A DNA stretch of 64,000 nucleotides from Lepus europaeus (lineage: Eukaryota; Chordata; Mammalia; Lagomorpha; Leporidae). The stretch is from the NCBI RefSeq assembly GCF_033115175.1, contig NC_084834.1, positions 91,159,808 through 91,223,807 of the forward strand, given 5' to 3'. The notes under the pieces were generated by a model, which saw only the letters and a program-made list of their open reading frames with translations, did no database searches and was not told the origin of the DNA. Positions 22,441 through 33,560 of this stretch are shown here, piece by piece (the stretch's first letter is position 1; every line of letters begins with the position of its first letter). The translations under genes were made by a program, and so were the position numbers.

Positions 22441-25400
22441 TTGGTGCTCAGTTAGTTGTCGTCGATCAGGGAAAACAAATGATATTTGTCTCTTTGGGAC
22501 TACCTTATTCACTCAGCATATTTTCCAGATTCCTCCATTTTGTTGCAAATGACTGGATTTCATTGTTTTTGACTGCTGTATAGTATTCTATAGAGTACAT
22601 GTCCCATAATTTCTTTATCCAGTCTACTGTTGATGGGCATTTGGGTTGGTTCCAGGTCTTAGCTATTGTGAATTGAGCTGCAATAAACATTAATGTGCAG
22701 ATGGCTTTTTTGTTTCCAATTTAATTTCCTTTGAGTAAATTCCAAGGAGTGGGATGGCTGGGTTGTATGGTAGGGTTATATTCAGGTTTCTGAGGAATCT
22801 CCAGACTGACTTCCATAGTGGCTTAACCAGTTTGCATTCCCCCCAACAGTGGGTTAGTGTCCGTTTTTCCCCACATCCTCTCCAGCATCTATTGTTGGTA
22901 GATTTCTGAATGTGAGCCATTCTAACCAGGGTGAGGTGAAACCTCATTGTGGTTTTGATTTGCATTTCCCTGATTGCTAGTGATCTTGAACATTTTTCCA
23001 TGTGTCTGTTGGCCATTTGGATTTCCTCTTTCGAAAAATGTCTATTGAGGTCCTTGGCCCATCTCTTAAGTGGGTTGTTTGTTTTGATGTTGTGGAGTTT
23101 CTTGATTTCTTTGTAGATTCTGGTTATAGACCCTTTATCTGTAGCATAGTTTGCAAATATTTTTTCCTATCCTGTTGGTTGCCTCTTCACTTTCCTGACT
23201 GTTTCTTTTGAAGTACAGAAACTTCTCAATTTGATGCAATCCCAAATGTTAATTTTGGCTTTGACTGCCTGTGCTTCTGGGGTCTTTTCCAAGAAGTCTT
23301 TGCCAGTACCTATATCTTGCAGGGTTTCTCCAATGCTCTCTAATAATTTGATGGTTTCGGGTCATAGATTTAAGTCTTTAATCCATGTTGAGTGAATTTT
23401 TGTGAAAGGTGAAAGGTAGGGATCTTGCTTCATGATTCTGCACGTGGAAATCCGGATTTCCCAGCACCATTTATTGAATAGACTGTCCTTAACCAGGTAT
23501 TGGTTTTGGATCCTTGATCAAATATGTTTGGATTGATTTCTGGTGTTTCTATTCTGTTCCATTGGTCTATCCATCTGTTTGTACCAGTACCATGCTGCTT
23601 TGGTAACAACTGCCCTGTAGTATGTCCTGAAATCTGGTATTGTGATGCCTCTGACTTTGTTTTTGTTGTACAAGATTGCTTTGGCTATTCGAGGTCTTCT
23701 GTGTCTCCATATGAATTTCAGCATTATTTTTCCAAATCTGAATAGAATGTCTTTGGTATCTTGATTGGTATTGCATTGAATGTATAAATTGCTTTTTTTG
23801 GAGAATAGACATTTTGATGATATTGATTCTTCCAATCAATGAGCATGGAAGATTTTTCCATTATTTGATATCCTCTTCTATTTCTTTCTTTAAGGTTTTG
23901 TAGTTTTCATCGTATAGATCTTTAATGTCCTTGGTTAAGTTTATTCCAAGGTATTTGATTGTTTTTGTAGCTATTGGGAATGGGATTGATCTTAGCAGTT
24001 CTTCCTCAGCCGTGGCATTGCCTGTGTATACAAAGGCTGTTGATTTTTGTGGATTGATTTTATATCCTGCTACTTTGCCAAACTCTTCGATGAGTTCCAG
24101 TAGTCTCTTAGTAGAGTTCTTTGGGTCCCCTAAATAAAGAATCATATCATCTGCAAAGAGGGATAGTTTGAGTTCTTCCTTCCCGATTTGTATCCCTTTA
24201 ATTTCTTTTTCTTGCCTAATAGCTCTGGCTAACACTTTCAGAACTATATTGAAGAGCAGTGGTGAGAGTGGGCATCCCTGTCTGGTACCAGATCTCAGCG
24301 GAAATGCTTCCAACTTTTCCCCATTCAGTAGGATGTTGGCTGTGGGTTTTTCATATATCGCTTTGATTGTATTGAGGAATGTTCCTTCCATACCCAGTTT
24401 GCTTAGAGTTTTCATCATGAAAGGGTTTGTATTTTATCAAATGCTTTCTCTGCGTCTATTGAGAGAATCATATAGTTTTTCTTCTGCAGTCTGTTAATGT
24501 GGTGTATCACATTAATTGTTTTGCGAACATTGAACCATCCCTGCATACCAGGGATAAATCCCACTTGGTCTGGGTGGATGATCTTTCTGATGTGTCGTTG
24601 CATTCTATTGGCCAGAATTTTATTGAGTATTTTTGCATCTATGTTCATCAGGGATATTGTTCTGTAATTCTCTTTCAATGCTGCATCTTTTTCCGGCTTA
24701 GGAATTAAGGTGATGCTGGCTTTGTAGAAAGAATTTGGGAGGATTCCCTCTTTTTCAATTGTTCTGAATAGCTTGAGGAGAATTGGAGTTAGTTCTTCTC
24801 TAAATGTCTGGTACAACTCAGCAGTGAATCCATCTGGTCCTAGGCTTTTCTTTGTTGGGAGGGCCTTTATTACTATTTCAATTTCTGTGTCAGTTATGGG
24901 TCTGTTTAGGTTTTCTATGTCTTCCTGGCTCAATTTAGGTAGGTTGTATGTGTCCAAGAATCTGTCCATATCTGATAGATTTCTCTGTTTGCTGGCACAC
25001 AAGTCCTTGTAGTAATTTCTGATGATTCTTTTTATTTCTTTTTCTTTTTTTTTTAATTTTTTTTTTATTTTTGACAGGCAGGGTGGACAGTGAGAGAGAG
25101 AGAGAGACAGAGAGAAAGGTCTTCCTTTGCCGTTGGTTCACCCTCTAATGGCCGCCGCGGTAGCGCGCTGTGGCCGGCGCACCGTGCTGATCCGATGGCA
25201 GGAGCCAGGTGCTTATCCTGGTCTCCCATGGGGTGCAGAGCCCAAACACTTGGGCCATCCTCCACTGCACTCCCTGGCCACAGCAGAGAGCTGGCCTGGA
25301 AGAGGGGCAACCGGGACAGGATCGGTGCCCCGACCAGGACTAGAACCCGGTGTGCCGACGCCGCAAGGCAGAGGATTAGCCTGTTGAGCCACGGCGCCGG

Positions 25401-26600
25401 CCTGATTCTTTTTATTTCTATGGTATCTGTTGTTACGTTTCCATTTTCATCTCTGATCCTATTGATTTGGGTTTTTTCTCTTCTTTTTTTAGTTAGTTGG
25501 GCCAATGGGGTGTCAATTTTATTTATTTTTTCAAAAAACCAGCTACTCGTTTGGCTGGTTTTTTGTAATGTTTTTTTGGATTCTATCCTGTTGGTTTATT
25601 CTCTGATTTAAATTATTTCTCTTCTCCTACTGGGTTTGGGTTTGGTTTGCTGCAGATTTTCTAGATCCTTGAGATGACTTGAAAGCTCATCTATTTGGTG
25701 TCTTTCCAATTTCTTGATGTAGGCACCTATTGATATAAACTTTCCTCTTAACACTGCTTTTGTTGTATCCTGTAGGTTTTGGTATGTTGTGCTGTTATCC
25801 TCATTTACTTCCAGAAAATTTTTAATTTCTCTTTTAATTTCTTCTATGATCCATTGTTCATTCAGGATCATGTTATTCAATCTCCATGTATTTGCATATG
25901 CTCTAGGGATTCCCAATTTGCTAATTTCCAATTTCATTCCTTTGTGGTCTTATAAGCTGCATGGTATGTATCTAATTCTTCTGAATTTGCTGAGACTTGC
26001 TGTATGGCCTAGTATGTGGTCAATCCTAGAAAAGGTTCCATGAACTGCTGAGAAGAATGTAAATGCTTTCTGTGTTGGATGAAATGTTCTGTAGATATCT
26101 GTTAGATCCATTTGGGCTATAGTGTCGCTTACATCTACTGTCTCCTTGTTGATCTTCTGTCCTGTTGATCTGTCTATCTCTGAGAGTGGAGTGTTGAAGT
26201 CCCCCAGTACTATTGTATTGGGGTCTAAGTCTCCCTTTAAGTCCCTTAATAAATCTTTTAAATAAACCGGTGCCCTGTAATTAAGTGCATATACATTGAT
26301 AATCGTTATGTCTTCCTGTTGAATGGATCCCTTAATCATTATATAGTGCCCCTCTTTGTCTCTCCTAACAGTTTTTGTGGTAAATTTTATGTTGTCCAAT
26401 ATTAAGATGGCTACGCCCGCTCTCTTTCATTTCTGTTGGCATGGTATATATTTTTCCAGCCTTTCACTTTCAGTCTGTATGCATCTTTGTTGGAAAGATG
26501 TGTTTCTTGTAAGCAGCCATTAGATGGGTTTTGTTCCTTAACCCAATCAGCCAACCTGTGTCTTTAACTGGACAGTTCAGGCCATTAACGTTCAATGTGA
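22440..26600 (-). pseudogene. L1 ORF2 (endonuclease-reverse transcriptase), broken
   Basis: L1 ORF2p nicks target DNA and copies L1 RNA into it. Endonuclease text starts near 26590 (LNVNGLNCPVK) and includes VLGDFNTPLSEIDRS and SRIDHILGH in the open frame 26399-25950. RT blocks occupy 25002-24415 and 24418-23861, with [15 protein letters not shown] and the FADD catalytic motif at 24157-24146. The thumb and C-terminal region covers 23835-22690, with the Cys/His knuckle [18 protein letters not shown]. The end is near 22505 (WRNLENMLSE). At least six frame breaks and a CSINE2 insertion between the endonuclease and RT parts disable it. Confidence 0.93.
25040..25402 (-). mobile_element. CSINE2 (young) nested in L1 ORF2, with perfect 17-bp target-site duplication
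   Basis: Complete copy: T-rich tail, 'ttgacaggcagggtggacag', (GA)n, and the body to 'gagccacggcgccggcc'. The flanks are TGATTCTTTTTATTTCT at 25023-25039 and 25403-25419. It was inserted opposite to the plus strand, in the same direction as the host L1. Confidence 0.97.
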
Positions 26601-26719
26601 CTATTGAAAAGGAGTAACTTTGCCCTGTCAGTTGCCAAAGATATTTTCTAATATATGCTTTGAATTCCCTGTGATCTTTTGCTGTGAGGCTTCGTTCCTT
26701 TACCTTCTTTCATATTGAT

Positions 26720-27652
26720 GACCGTGTTTCTGTATTTCTGTGTGTAACACTTCTTTAAGCATCTTTTGCAGGCTGGACGAGTGGCGACAAATTCTTTCAC
26801 CTTCATTCAAAAATGAGAGCTTTGCAGGATACAATATTCTGGGCTGGCAGTTTTTCTCTCTTAGTACCTGGGCTATATCTCACCACTCCCTCCTAGCTTG
26901 TAGGGTTTCTGCTGAGAAGTCTGCTGTGAGTCTAATTGGAGATCCTCTGAGAGTGATCTGATGTTTCTCTCTTGCACATTTTAAGATCTTTTCTTTATGT
27001 GTCACAGTGGTGAGTTTGATTACAACATGTCGTGGTGAGGATCTGTTTTGGTCATGTTTACATGTTTACTATGAGCTTCCTGTACTAGGATGTCTCTGTC
27101 CTTCTCTAAACCTGGGAAGTTTTCTGCTAGTATCTCACTGAAAAGGCCTTCTAATCCTTTCTCCCTCTCCATGCCTTCAGGAACTCCTAGAACCCGAATG
27201 TTGGGTTTTTTAATAGTATCCTGTAGACTCCCGACAAAATTTTTTAGATTTCTGATTTCCTCTTCTTTTCTTTGGTTTTACTGTTTCCTTTCCTGTTCTC
27301 TGTCTTCTACGTCCGATATTCTGTCTTCTGCTTCACCCATTCTGTTTTTAAGGCTCTCTAATGTGTTTGTCATTTGATCTATTGAGTTCTTCATTTCATT
27401 ATGATTTCTCATCACTATCACAGTTTCATGTTCTACTAGTTGTTTCATTTCATTTTGATTCCTCCTTAATATTTCATTTTCACAAGAGAGATTTTCTATC
27501 TTGTCCATTAAGGATTTCTGTAGTTCAAGAATTTGTTTTTGAGAACTTCTTAATGTTCTTATCAACTTTTTGAGATCCGCTTCTTGCACTTCCTCTATCT
27601 CATCATCTTCATAATCTTGAATTGGGGTGTCTTGTTCATTTGGGGGCATCAT
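26720..27652 (-). pseudogene. L1 ORF1 (RNA-binding coiled-coil protein), broken
   Basis: The minus-strand frame begins at a double Met (27652) with an acidic head (MMPPNEQDTPIQDYEDDEIE). It continues into a Leu/Glu/Lys-rich coiled-coil stretch (about residues 25-115, with NRMGEAEDRISDVEDREQ) and stops at 27278. Downstream the RNA-binding region continues in shifted frames, including the ORF1-typical PNIRVLGVPEG-like and KVKEFVATRPA motifs (27230-27170 and about 26830-26795). Interrupted by stops and a frameshift, it is not functional. Confidence 0.88.
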
Positions 27653-28620
27653 AGTGTCTTCCTTGCTCTTGTTACCTCGGTTTCTGCTTTTGTTATTTGG
27701 TATATTGTAGATAATTTATGGTTTTTTTGCTGTGGTATTTCTTTTCTCGTTGTACTATGCCTCTAGATAAGTGGGCTGTCTCCTTTGATGGATCCTTAGA
27801 GGCTGTGATGGGTGTGGCCAGAGAGCTCTGTTTGCTTCTTCAGGTTTAAGGGTGTGCCAAAGGTGACTCACCCATATTGTTCTCTCCTTTGCTCTTTCTT
27901 TCTCTTTCTCTTTCTTTCTTTCTTTCTTTTTTTGACTCAGTTGGGACGTAATTCCACACAGCTAAGTGGAATTGAGGGTAGTTGAAATCTAGCCTCTGTG
28001 GGTATTTGTTTGATCTACCCCTGGGACCACACAAAGAGTTTATGCAGCCCTCAATGCATTCTCAAATTTCTCCACAGTTCCAAGGTTACAGAGTTTGTGT
28101 ACTCGGTGAGTTCGCTAACCCCCCTCAGATTTTCACAGTCTCAGATCGTTATCTCCACCTACTTTCACTAGATTCTAACCTCCTGTTATTTCTCCCTACC
28201 AGAGTCAAGTTTTTCAGCTTAGCTACTCGATGTTGCCACTTTACATATGTAAAATGGTACCTGCTCTTTGTCTTACTTGGGTTTGTAAGGTGAGTGGAGA
28301 GAGAGGCTAGTGTCCGTGCTGGTTCTCCCTATTAATTCGTTTTTTTTTTTTTCTCTCCTCCAGTCAGCCTAGTGAACTTTCCCCAGTGGGGTCTCAGGCC
28401 TCTGCCTTTCCCCGTCAATGTCTCGGATTTCTGAGGCTTCCACGTGGTGGGCTCCCCGTACGTCCTCTGTGTCACATCCACTAGATCCGGAAGCGCTTCC
28501 TCTGCAGTTTTTTTCTTGAGTCTTTTCCTGAGGCTACAGTAAGTCCACTGTTACTAAACTATCTTTTCCCGGACTATTGGTGGGAGCCCTCACTATCCGC
28601 CATCTTGGCTCTGCCCCCCG
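27653..28620 (-). promoter_or_regulatory. L1 5' UTR / internal promoter region
   Basis: About 970 bp upstream of ORF1, richer in GC than the surroundings at its 5' end. It has a CTTT-rich tract at 27890-27931 and poly(T) at 28339-28351. The outermost bases (28590-28620), read on the element strand, are a G-run followed by 'cagagccaagatggcgga', typical of an L1 5' terminus, where the internal polymerase II promoter normally lies. Whether this copy is active cannot be told from sequence. Confidence 0.7.
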
Positions 28621-28974
28621 AAAAATACTAAAATATTCTTATCAGAAGGGGAGAGAATGGCAGAAGGTCTTTGATACTTTCCAGTGCCCAAGGAGTTTCT
28701 GTATAATTGGCTAAAATGATGACTACTGCTAGCTATGCTTTTGATAACAAAACTATATTTTCATTGTCAAAGTGAAGTAGAGGATTGGATATCATTTTTT
28801 TTTATTTTGAGCTTCAACTTTAATGTTAATCATTTCCACAATTTTATTTCTAGTCCAGAATTTCTGCTGCTTCAAATTTCTATAATTAGCCTATCTGATA
28901 GATAGAGTCTTTATAAAACTCAAATTCAGACTGTTAAGAATTCAAACTGATTAAAAGGAGCACCGTTTCCCATT
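28621..28974. other. Short unique spacer
   Basis: AT-rich sequence between the L1 5' end and an MLT1 LTR. No gene or repeat recognised. Confidence 0.35.
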
Positions 28975-29250
28975 GCTATTGGTTGAATGTTTGTGTTCTT
29001 TCCCAAATTTCTATGTTGAAGCCTAATCTCCAGTGTGATAGTATTTGCATATGATGCATTGGGCATTTATCAGGTCATATAGGTAGAACCCACATGAGTG
29101 GGATTAATGACTTAGTACTCTTATAAAGAGCAGAAAGAATGTTCTCTCCCTGCCCCACCTCCACCCCTCCCTATAAACCAGAATAAGACCTTCATGAAGG
29201 ACCCAACCAAGCTGGCACCCTGATGTTGGACTTCTAGCCTATAATTTAAC
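28975..29250 (+). mobile_element. MLT1-type MaLR LTR, sense, 3' part missing
   Basis: Phrases in MLT1 order: 'attggttgaatgtttgtgtt', 'atgttgaagcctaatctcc', 'gtgtgatagtatttg', 'gagtgggattaatgacttag' and 'ggcaccctgatgttggacttctagcc'. The terminal portion ('gtttaagccacccag') is lost at the junction with the next CSINE. Confidence 0.82.
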
Positions 29251-29267
29251 CCAATTCCTTTTTAACT

Positions 29268-29608
29268 TTTAAAATTATTTATGTACTTATTTATTTAAAG
29301 GACAGAATGGACAGAAAGAGAGAGAGAGGGAGAGAGGGAGAGAGAAAGCTTTGCATCCACTGGTTTCCTCTCTAAGTGCCTTCAATAACCATAGCTGGTC
29401 CAAAGATCCAGGTCTCCCATGTAGGTGGCAAGAACCTAATTACCTAAGCCTTCACCACTGTCTCCCAAGGTCTGTAGTAGCAGGAAGCTACAGATAGGAG
29501 CCAGAGATAGGTGTGAAACACAAGTACTCCAATATGAGATTTGAGCAAATATGATATCTTAACAAATATGGTATCTGGTATCTTAACTGCTGGACTAAAA
29601 ATCTGCTC
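29268..29608 (-). mobile_element. CSINE (old copy), antisense
   Basis: Reversed tail 'ttatttatgtacttatttattt', GA-rich 29316-29346, 'ccactggtttcctctctaagtg' and 'aggtctcccatgtaggtgg', ending in decayed head sequence with a local repeat of 'aacaaatatggtatc'-like text near 29562-29585. Confidence 0.78.
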
Positions 29609-29609
29609 C

Positions 29610-29874
29610 TAGGTCTGGCATTGTAGCATTACGGGTTAAACCTCTGACTGTGATGCCAGAAACCCATAATGGGCTCTGATTTGAGTCCCAAGTGCTCCAC
29701 TTCCAATCCAGCTCCCTGCTGATGCACCTGGGAAAGCAACAGAAGATGGCACAAGTGCTTGGGATCCTGCACGCCCTTGGGAAACCCAGATAAAACTCCT
29801 GGTTTCTGGCTTCAGCCTGGACCAGCCCAAATTGTTGCAGCCATTTGGGGAGTGAACCAGTGGATAGAAGATTG

Positions 29875-29917
<43 letters not shown>

Positions 29918-29998
29918 TTCTCTCCCTTTCTCCTTTCTCTCTCTCTCTCTCTCTTTGTAATTCTATATTTCAAATGAATAAAATAAATCTTAAAAAAA
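29610..29998 (+). mobile_element. CSINE, sense, with long (TC)n tract
   Basis: Head 'ctaggtctggcattgtagcattacgggtt', body 'cagaagatggcacaagtgcttggg' and 'cagcctggaccagccc', then (TC)n at 29877-29952 with interruptions, and the tail 'tcaaatgaataaaataaatc'. It is in opposite orientation to the adjoining copy, so the two form an inverted CSINE pair. Confidence 0.87.
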
Positions 29999-30214
29999 AG
30001 TTGGTTCTTCCCCCCATCCCTTTTTATTCTATGTAACTGTTTAATTATGATAAAATCTGTATTGTATTGAAAACATCATTTTAATTTTCTCTAGGTTATG
30101 TGTGTATTTGAATACTCTTGGTTAAGGCCTACCCTCTTTTTAATAGAGATTATTGAATGAGCATAAATACCTGTGCATAAAACAATCAAATCTATATTAG
30201 TGTTAGTGTTGATT

Positions 30215-30480
30215 GAGGTTTCAAATTGTAGGCTAGAAATCAAAATCAGGGTGCCAGCATGTTTGAATCCTTCATGAAGGCCCTATTGCTGGTTAACAGT
30301 GTGTCTGCGGGGACCATCCTATTTGTTTTTCTAAGAGCACTAAGGCATTAATCCCACCAAGGCATTAATCCAACCCATGCAGTTACTACATATGACCTGA
30401 TGACTTTCCTAGAGTGCTATCTCCAAATGCCATTGCCCTGGAGATTCAAATACTCTTAACAGGCCTCAGGTCAGCACCAT
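30215..30480 (-). mobile_element. MLT1-type MaLR LTR remnant, antisense
   Basis: Reversed MLT1 text: 'gtaggctagaaatcaaaatcagggtgcc', 'ccttcatgaagg', 'taatcccaccaaggc', 'acatatgacctgatgac' and 'ctatctccaaatgcc'. It closely mirrors the sense LTR at 28975-29250, so the two may form an inverted repeat. Confidence 0.65.
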
Positions 30481-33029
30481 ACGTCACACAGGAAGCAGAT
30501 GGATCAGTCTTTAAGAAAGTTACTCTTCGTCTATAAAGGCCAATTTGGCTAGCAAAGTGAGCATGGAGAAGTGTGACATGACATGACAGTGAAGAGGTGT
30601 CTGGGTAAAAGCATAAGATCTTTAAGTGGGGCTTGCAGTAAAAGAATTAGAAATAGAAGACTTAGGGAAATGTTCTCTTCCATTGTGTTTTCTTGGGTTA
30701 CATGTAGCCAAGACAGACAGGTCAGATCTCTCTTTGATGAGAACAGGCTGCTCTTGAAAACCCAGGTAGGAACTAGTGTGGTGCCAGTTGGGAGGATACA
30801 AATGCTTGAAAGGACAAGAAGAGATGGTAAAGATCCTATATGATCTGGTTTAGGTCAGCAGGTTAGACAATCCCACAGTGAGCTGGGAGGAACTTAGAAC
30901 TCATTACAAAGAGCATATATATTTTTGGAGACTCTTTTGTGATTGCTATGGCAGCATGATTTTGTTGTTATTATTCCTTTTAACCTATCACAACTAAAAT
31001 GAAATGAAACTATAGTTACCATTTTAATGACTACATCTGCTTTTTTAGATGCAGCTACTATGCAAGCAAGAAAAGATGGAAGCAAGTTTGCTAGAAAAAA
31101 TATACATACATGCATACACATATATATTTATTTATACATATGTATATATATACACATACAAATCCATATGTACTTATATTTAATATATATTTGACAGATT
31201 TAATATTTGCTGGCATTTACTTCAATGTTTTTCTTTTTCTAAAGAACTGGAGTTGATTTTCAAAATGATTTATCCCTGTGTCTCACACTAATACATCACC
31301 ACTTTAAAGTTTTGCTTCATACAGCTGTAGCTTTACTGACATGCCACAGGAAAACAAACCATTTTAATATATGAAGGGTGTCAATGTTGGTCATGTGATT
31401 TGTAATGCTTTTGCTTAAATATTGATTTTTTTCAAATTCAATTTTTATTGATTTTTCTTAAATATTAATCATTTCTAATGACAGCTTAAAAAATAGGCTG
31501 AGCCCCCTGAACATTCTTGCTATCCACTCCTTGTAGAAATAGAGTACAATTTTAGTATGCTTCAAATTAAGTCAAACAAAAACATACGGCTTTTTCATTT
31601 AAGGATTTAATGTCATAGATCAAAATTTTATTTGTGCTGAATTCAAGGATTTATGCAGTGTTGGAAGTGTGGCTATGCAGTTTCTTATGAGCAACCCAAA
31701 GCCATTGTGGACTGTAGCCAGTTTATCCATACCTTGTTGCCATGGATGCATCCCAGAGAACCGTTCCAGGCCTGTACAAGATCAAGGTTGTGTAACATCA
31801 TTGAGGTTGCCTGGGCTCAAATTAAATATGACGTTTAGAAGGACTCAGGCCTTCAGCAGTTTCAGGATATTGGGCTTCTCCTATATGCATATGTGGAGGA
31901 CACACTACTAAGTATCATATCTCTATGCTGGCCATGTTTAAAAGTTTTGATGGAAAGATAAGTGCTCCTGTAGAAGTGGGAGCTAACCTTGGTAATGATT
32001 GGCTGTGAGGCTTTCAGTTCATCATGTAACTCCTCTGACCCTGGTTTCCCCATGGAAGAATCCATCTTGCCACTGATTGTCCAATATTTGGCATAGATAC
32101 AGTGAGTTCACTCCAGTGGCTCCTTGAAGATGAGCAGCGTAGCAGTTCTCAGCTCAAGGATTTCACATGAATTGTTGAGATTCTAGGATATATTTCTCCA
32201 CACAAGCAATATGTAAGTATTGTTTGGATTTTGATGCAGTTCACAACACATTAAACCTTTCATGCAACTAGAAGTACGATTATTATATGAATATGGATTA
32301 ATGAATTAAATATTCTTACTTTAAGTTGATAAGCAGCACGAACATTGTTGAAGGACATGACATTAACTTAAAGAGAAATAGAGTAAAGCAAAAACATTTT
32401 CTTTTGTTATTCAGTGATAGTGTTTGAGAAAAAAGGACAAAAAAGATGGGCATTGACAAAAATAAAAAATGCCTTTATATACACTGTGAATTTATTAAAG
32501 CTCATAATAAGTTTTTTTAGAAATATTTTAAGAACCTAATGTATATTTGCATTTGGTGCAAAAATTTTGGAAAATAATGATAAGCCTAACATTATTTTAA
32601 AAATTGTCTTCTACCGCCAGAGATATTCATTATAAGCAATTTTTTTTGCAATCACTTCATTCTCAATTTTAAGTAATTAAGACATTTCACTTTAAGTTAT
32701 CAAGACATTAACTCATCTTAAAATATCTCAATTACAATTTACTATATTTAACTATCAAAATAAATGTTCTTTTATCTGACAAATAAATTAAGATAAAATA
32801 CAAAATGATAAATAATGTATGCAACTGTCTGGTGCGGTCGTAGTGACAAAGGAGGAAGCCTGAAGAGAAAGAGGTTAATCAGGCAGAGTCTGGGGCTGGT
32901 GAACTGGGAAGAAAGGATATGAGAGAAGTAGCATGTGCCAAAGACGAGAGTCAGAGAGACCACTGTGTGTTTGGAAATACAGTGAACCAAGAATTTAGAG
33001 GTGGTTGGATCTTTTGTTGTGAATTTGAC
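30481..33029. other. Long unassigned stretch, mostly non-repeat
   Basis: About 2.5 kb with little recognisable repeat. There is an AT/CA-rich low-complexity run at 31098-31195. The 31640-32200 part has more even base composition and partly open frames, for instance 61 codons at 31653-31838, but no domain I recognise. It may be a decayed retrocopy or plain unique DNA. Confidence 0.35.
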
Positions 33030-33560
33030 TTAGCCAAACCCAAGTTCCAGTCTAGACTCTGCCACTTACTAGCTGTGTGTCTCTAAACAAAATTGATTAA
33101 CAGCTTTTTTTGAATTGGGACAGATTTCCATAACATATAATTGACCATCTCAAGGTGTGCAGTTCATTGACACTGAGCATTGTACACTGGCATTGCACAG
33201 TTCATTGGTACATTCCCAAGGTTGTGTAATGAGTACCTTTATCTATTTTCAAAGCATTTTCACGGCCCCCAAAGGAAACTTTTACCAATCAAGTAGGTAC
33301 TCCACTTTCCTCTTTACCTCCTGCCCCTGGAAGCCACTCATCTTTTGATCTTTATTGATTTACCTATTCTGGATGTTTTTTGTAAAGACACTCATATACA
33401 ACATGTGACCTTTTAAGCCCATTTAACTTCTTCAACTTCTTTTTGCACCTCAGTCTCCCTCACTTTGTCCCAATTGAACAAGTACCTTATTATATTATTA
33501 TAGGAATTAAAAGGAGATCATATACATAAAATGCTAAGCACAAACTTTGGAAGAGTAGAG
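33030..33560 (+). repeat. MIR SINE relic, sense, split by an L1M fragment
   Basis: MIR core phrases occur on both sides of an insert. On the left is 'ctgccacttactagctgtgtg' (33058-33078, the MIR core). On the right, after the L1 piece, come 'cacctcagtctccctcac' (about 33446) and 'aggaattaaaaggagatcatatacataaaatgctaagcac' (33502-33541). The order matches MIR, so the L1 landed inside it. Confidence 0.75.
33088..33412 (-). mobile_element. L1M-type 3' UTR fragment, antisense, inside a MIR
   Basis: Reversed L1M 3' text: 'ccataacatataattgaccatctcaaggtgtgcagttcattg', 'ttgcacagttcattggtac', 'cccccaaaggaaac' and 'cctggaagccactcatc', then 'gatttacctattctggatg'. Non-coding and 5'-truncated. Confidence 0.75.

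Larger units (their letters stand above)
21008..28620 (-). mobile_element. Near-full-length lagomorph L1, antisense
   Basis: All four L1 modules are present on the minus strand: 5' UTR (28620-27653), ORF1 (27652 to about 26720), ORF2 (about 26600-22440) and a long 3' UTR (about 22440-21008). On the plus strand the 5' terminus reads 'catcttggctctgccccccg', ending at 28620. The T-rich start near 21008 is the reversed tail. Both ORFs carry stops and frameshifts, so the copy cannot move on its own. A CSINE2 (25040-25402) splits ORF2. Without it the element is about 7.25 kb. I could not define a convincing target-site duplication for the L1 itself. Confidence 0.93.

Noticed and set aside
22440..27652. 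The L1 as an active, autonomous element
   Set aside because: Both ORFs have stops and frameshifts and a SINE splits ORF2. Domains are recognisable but not intact.
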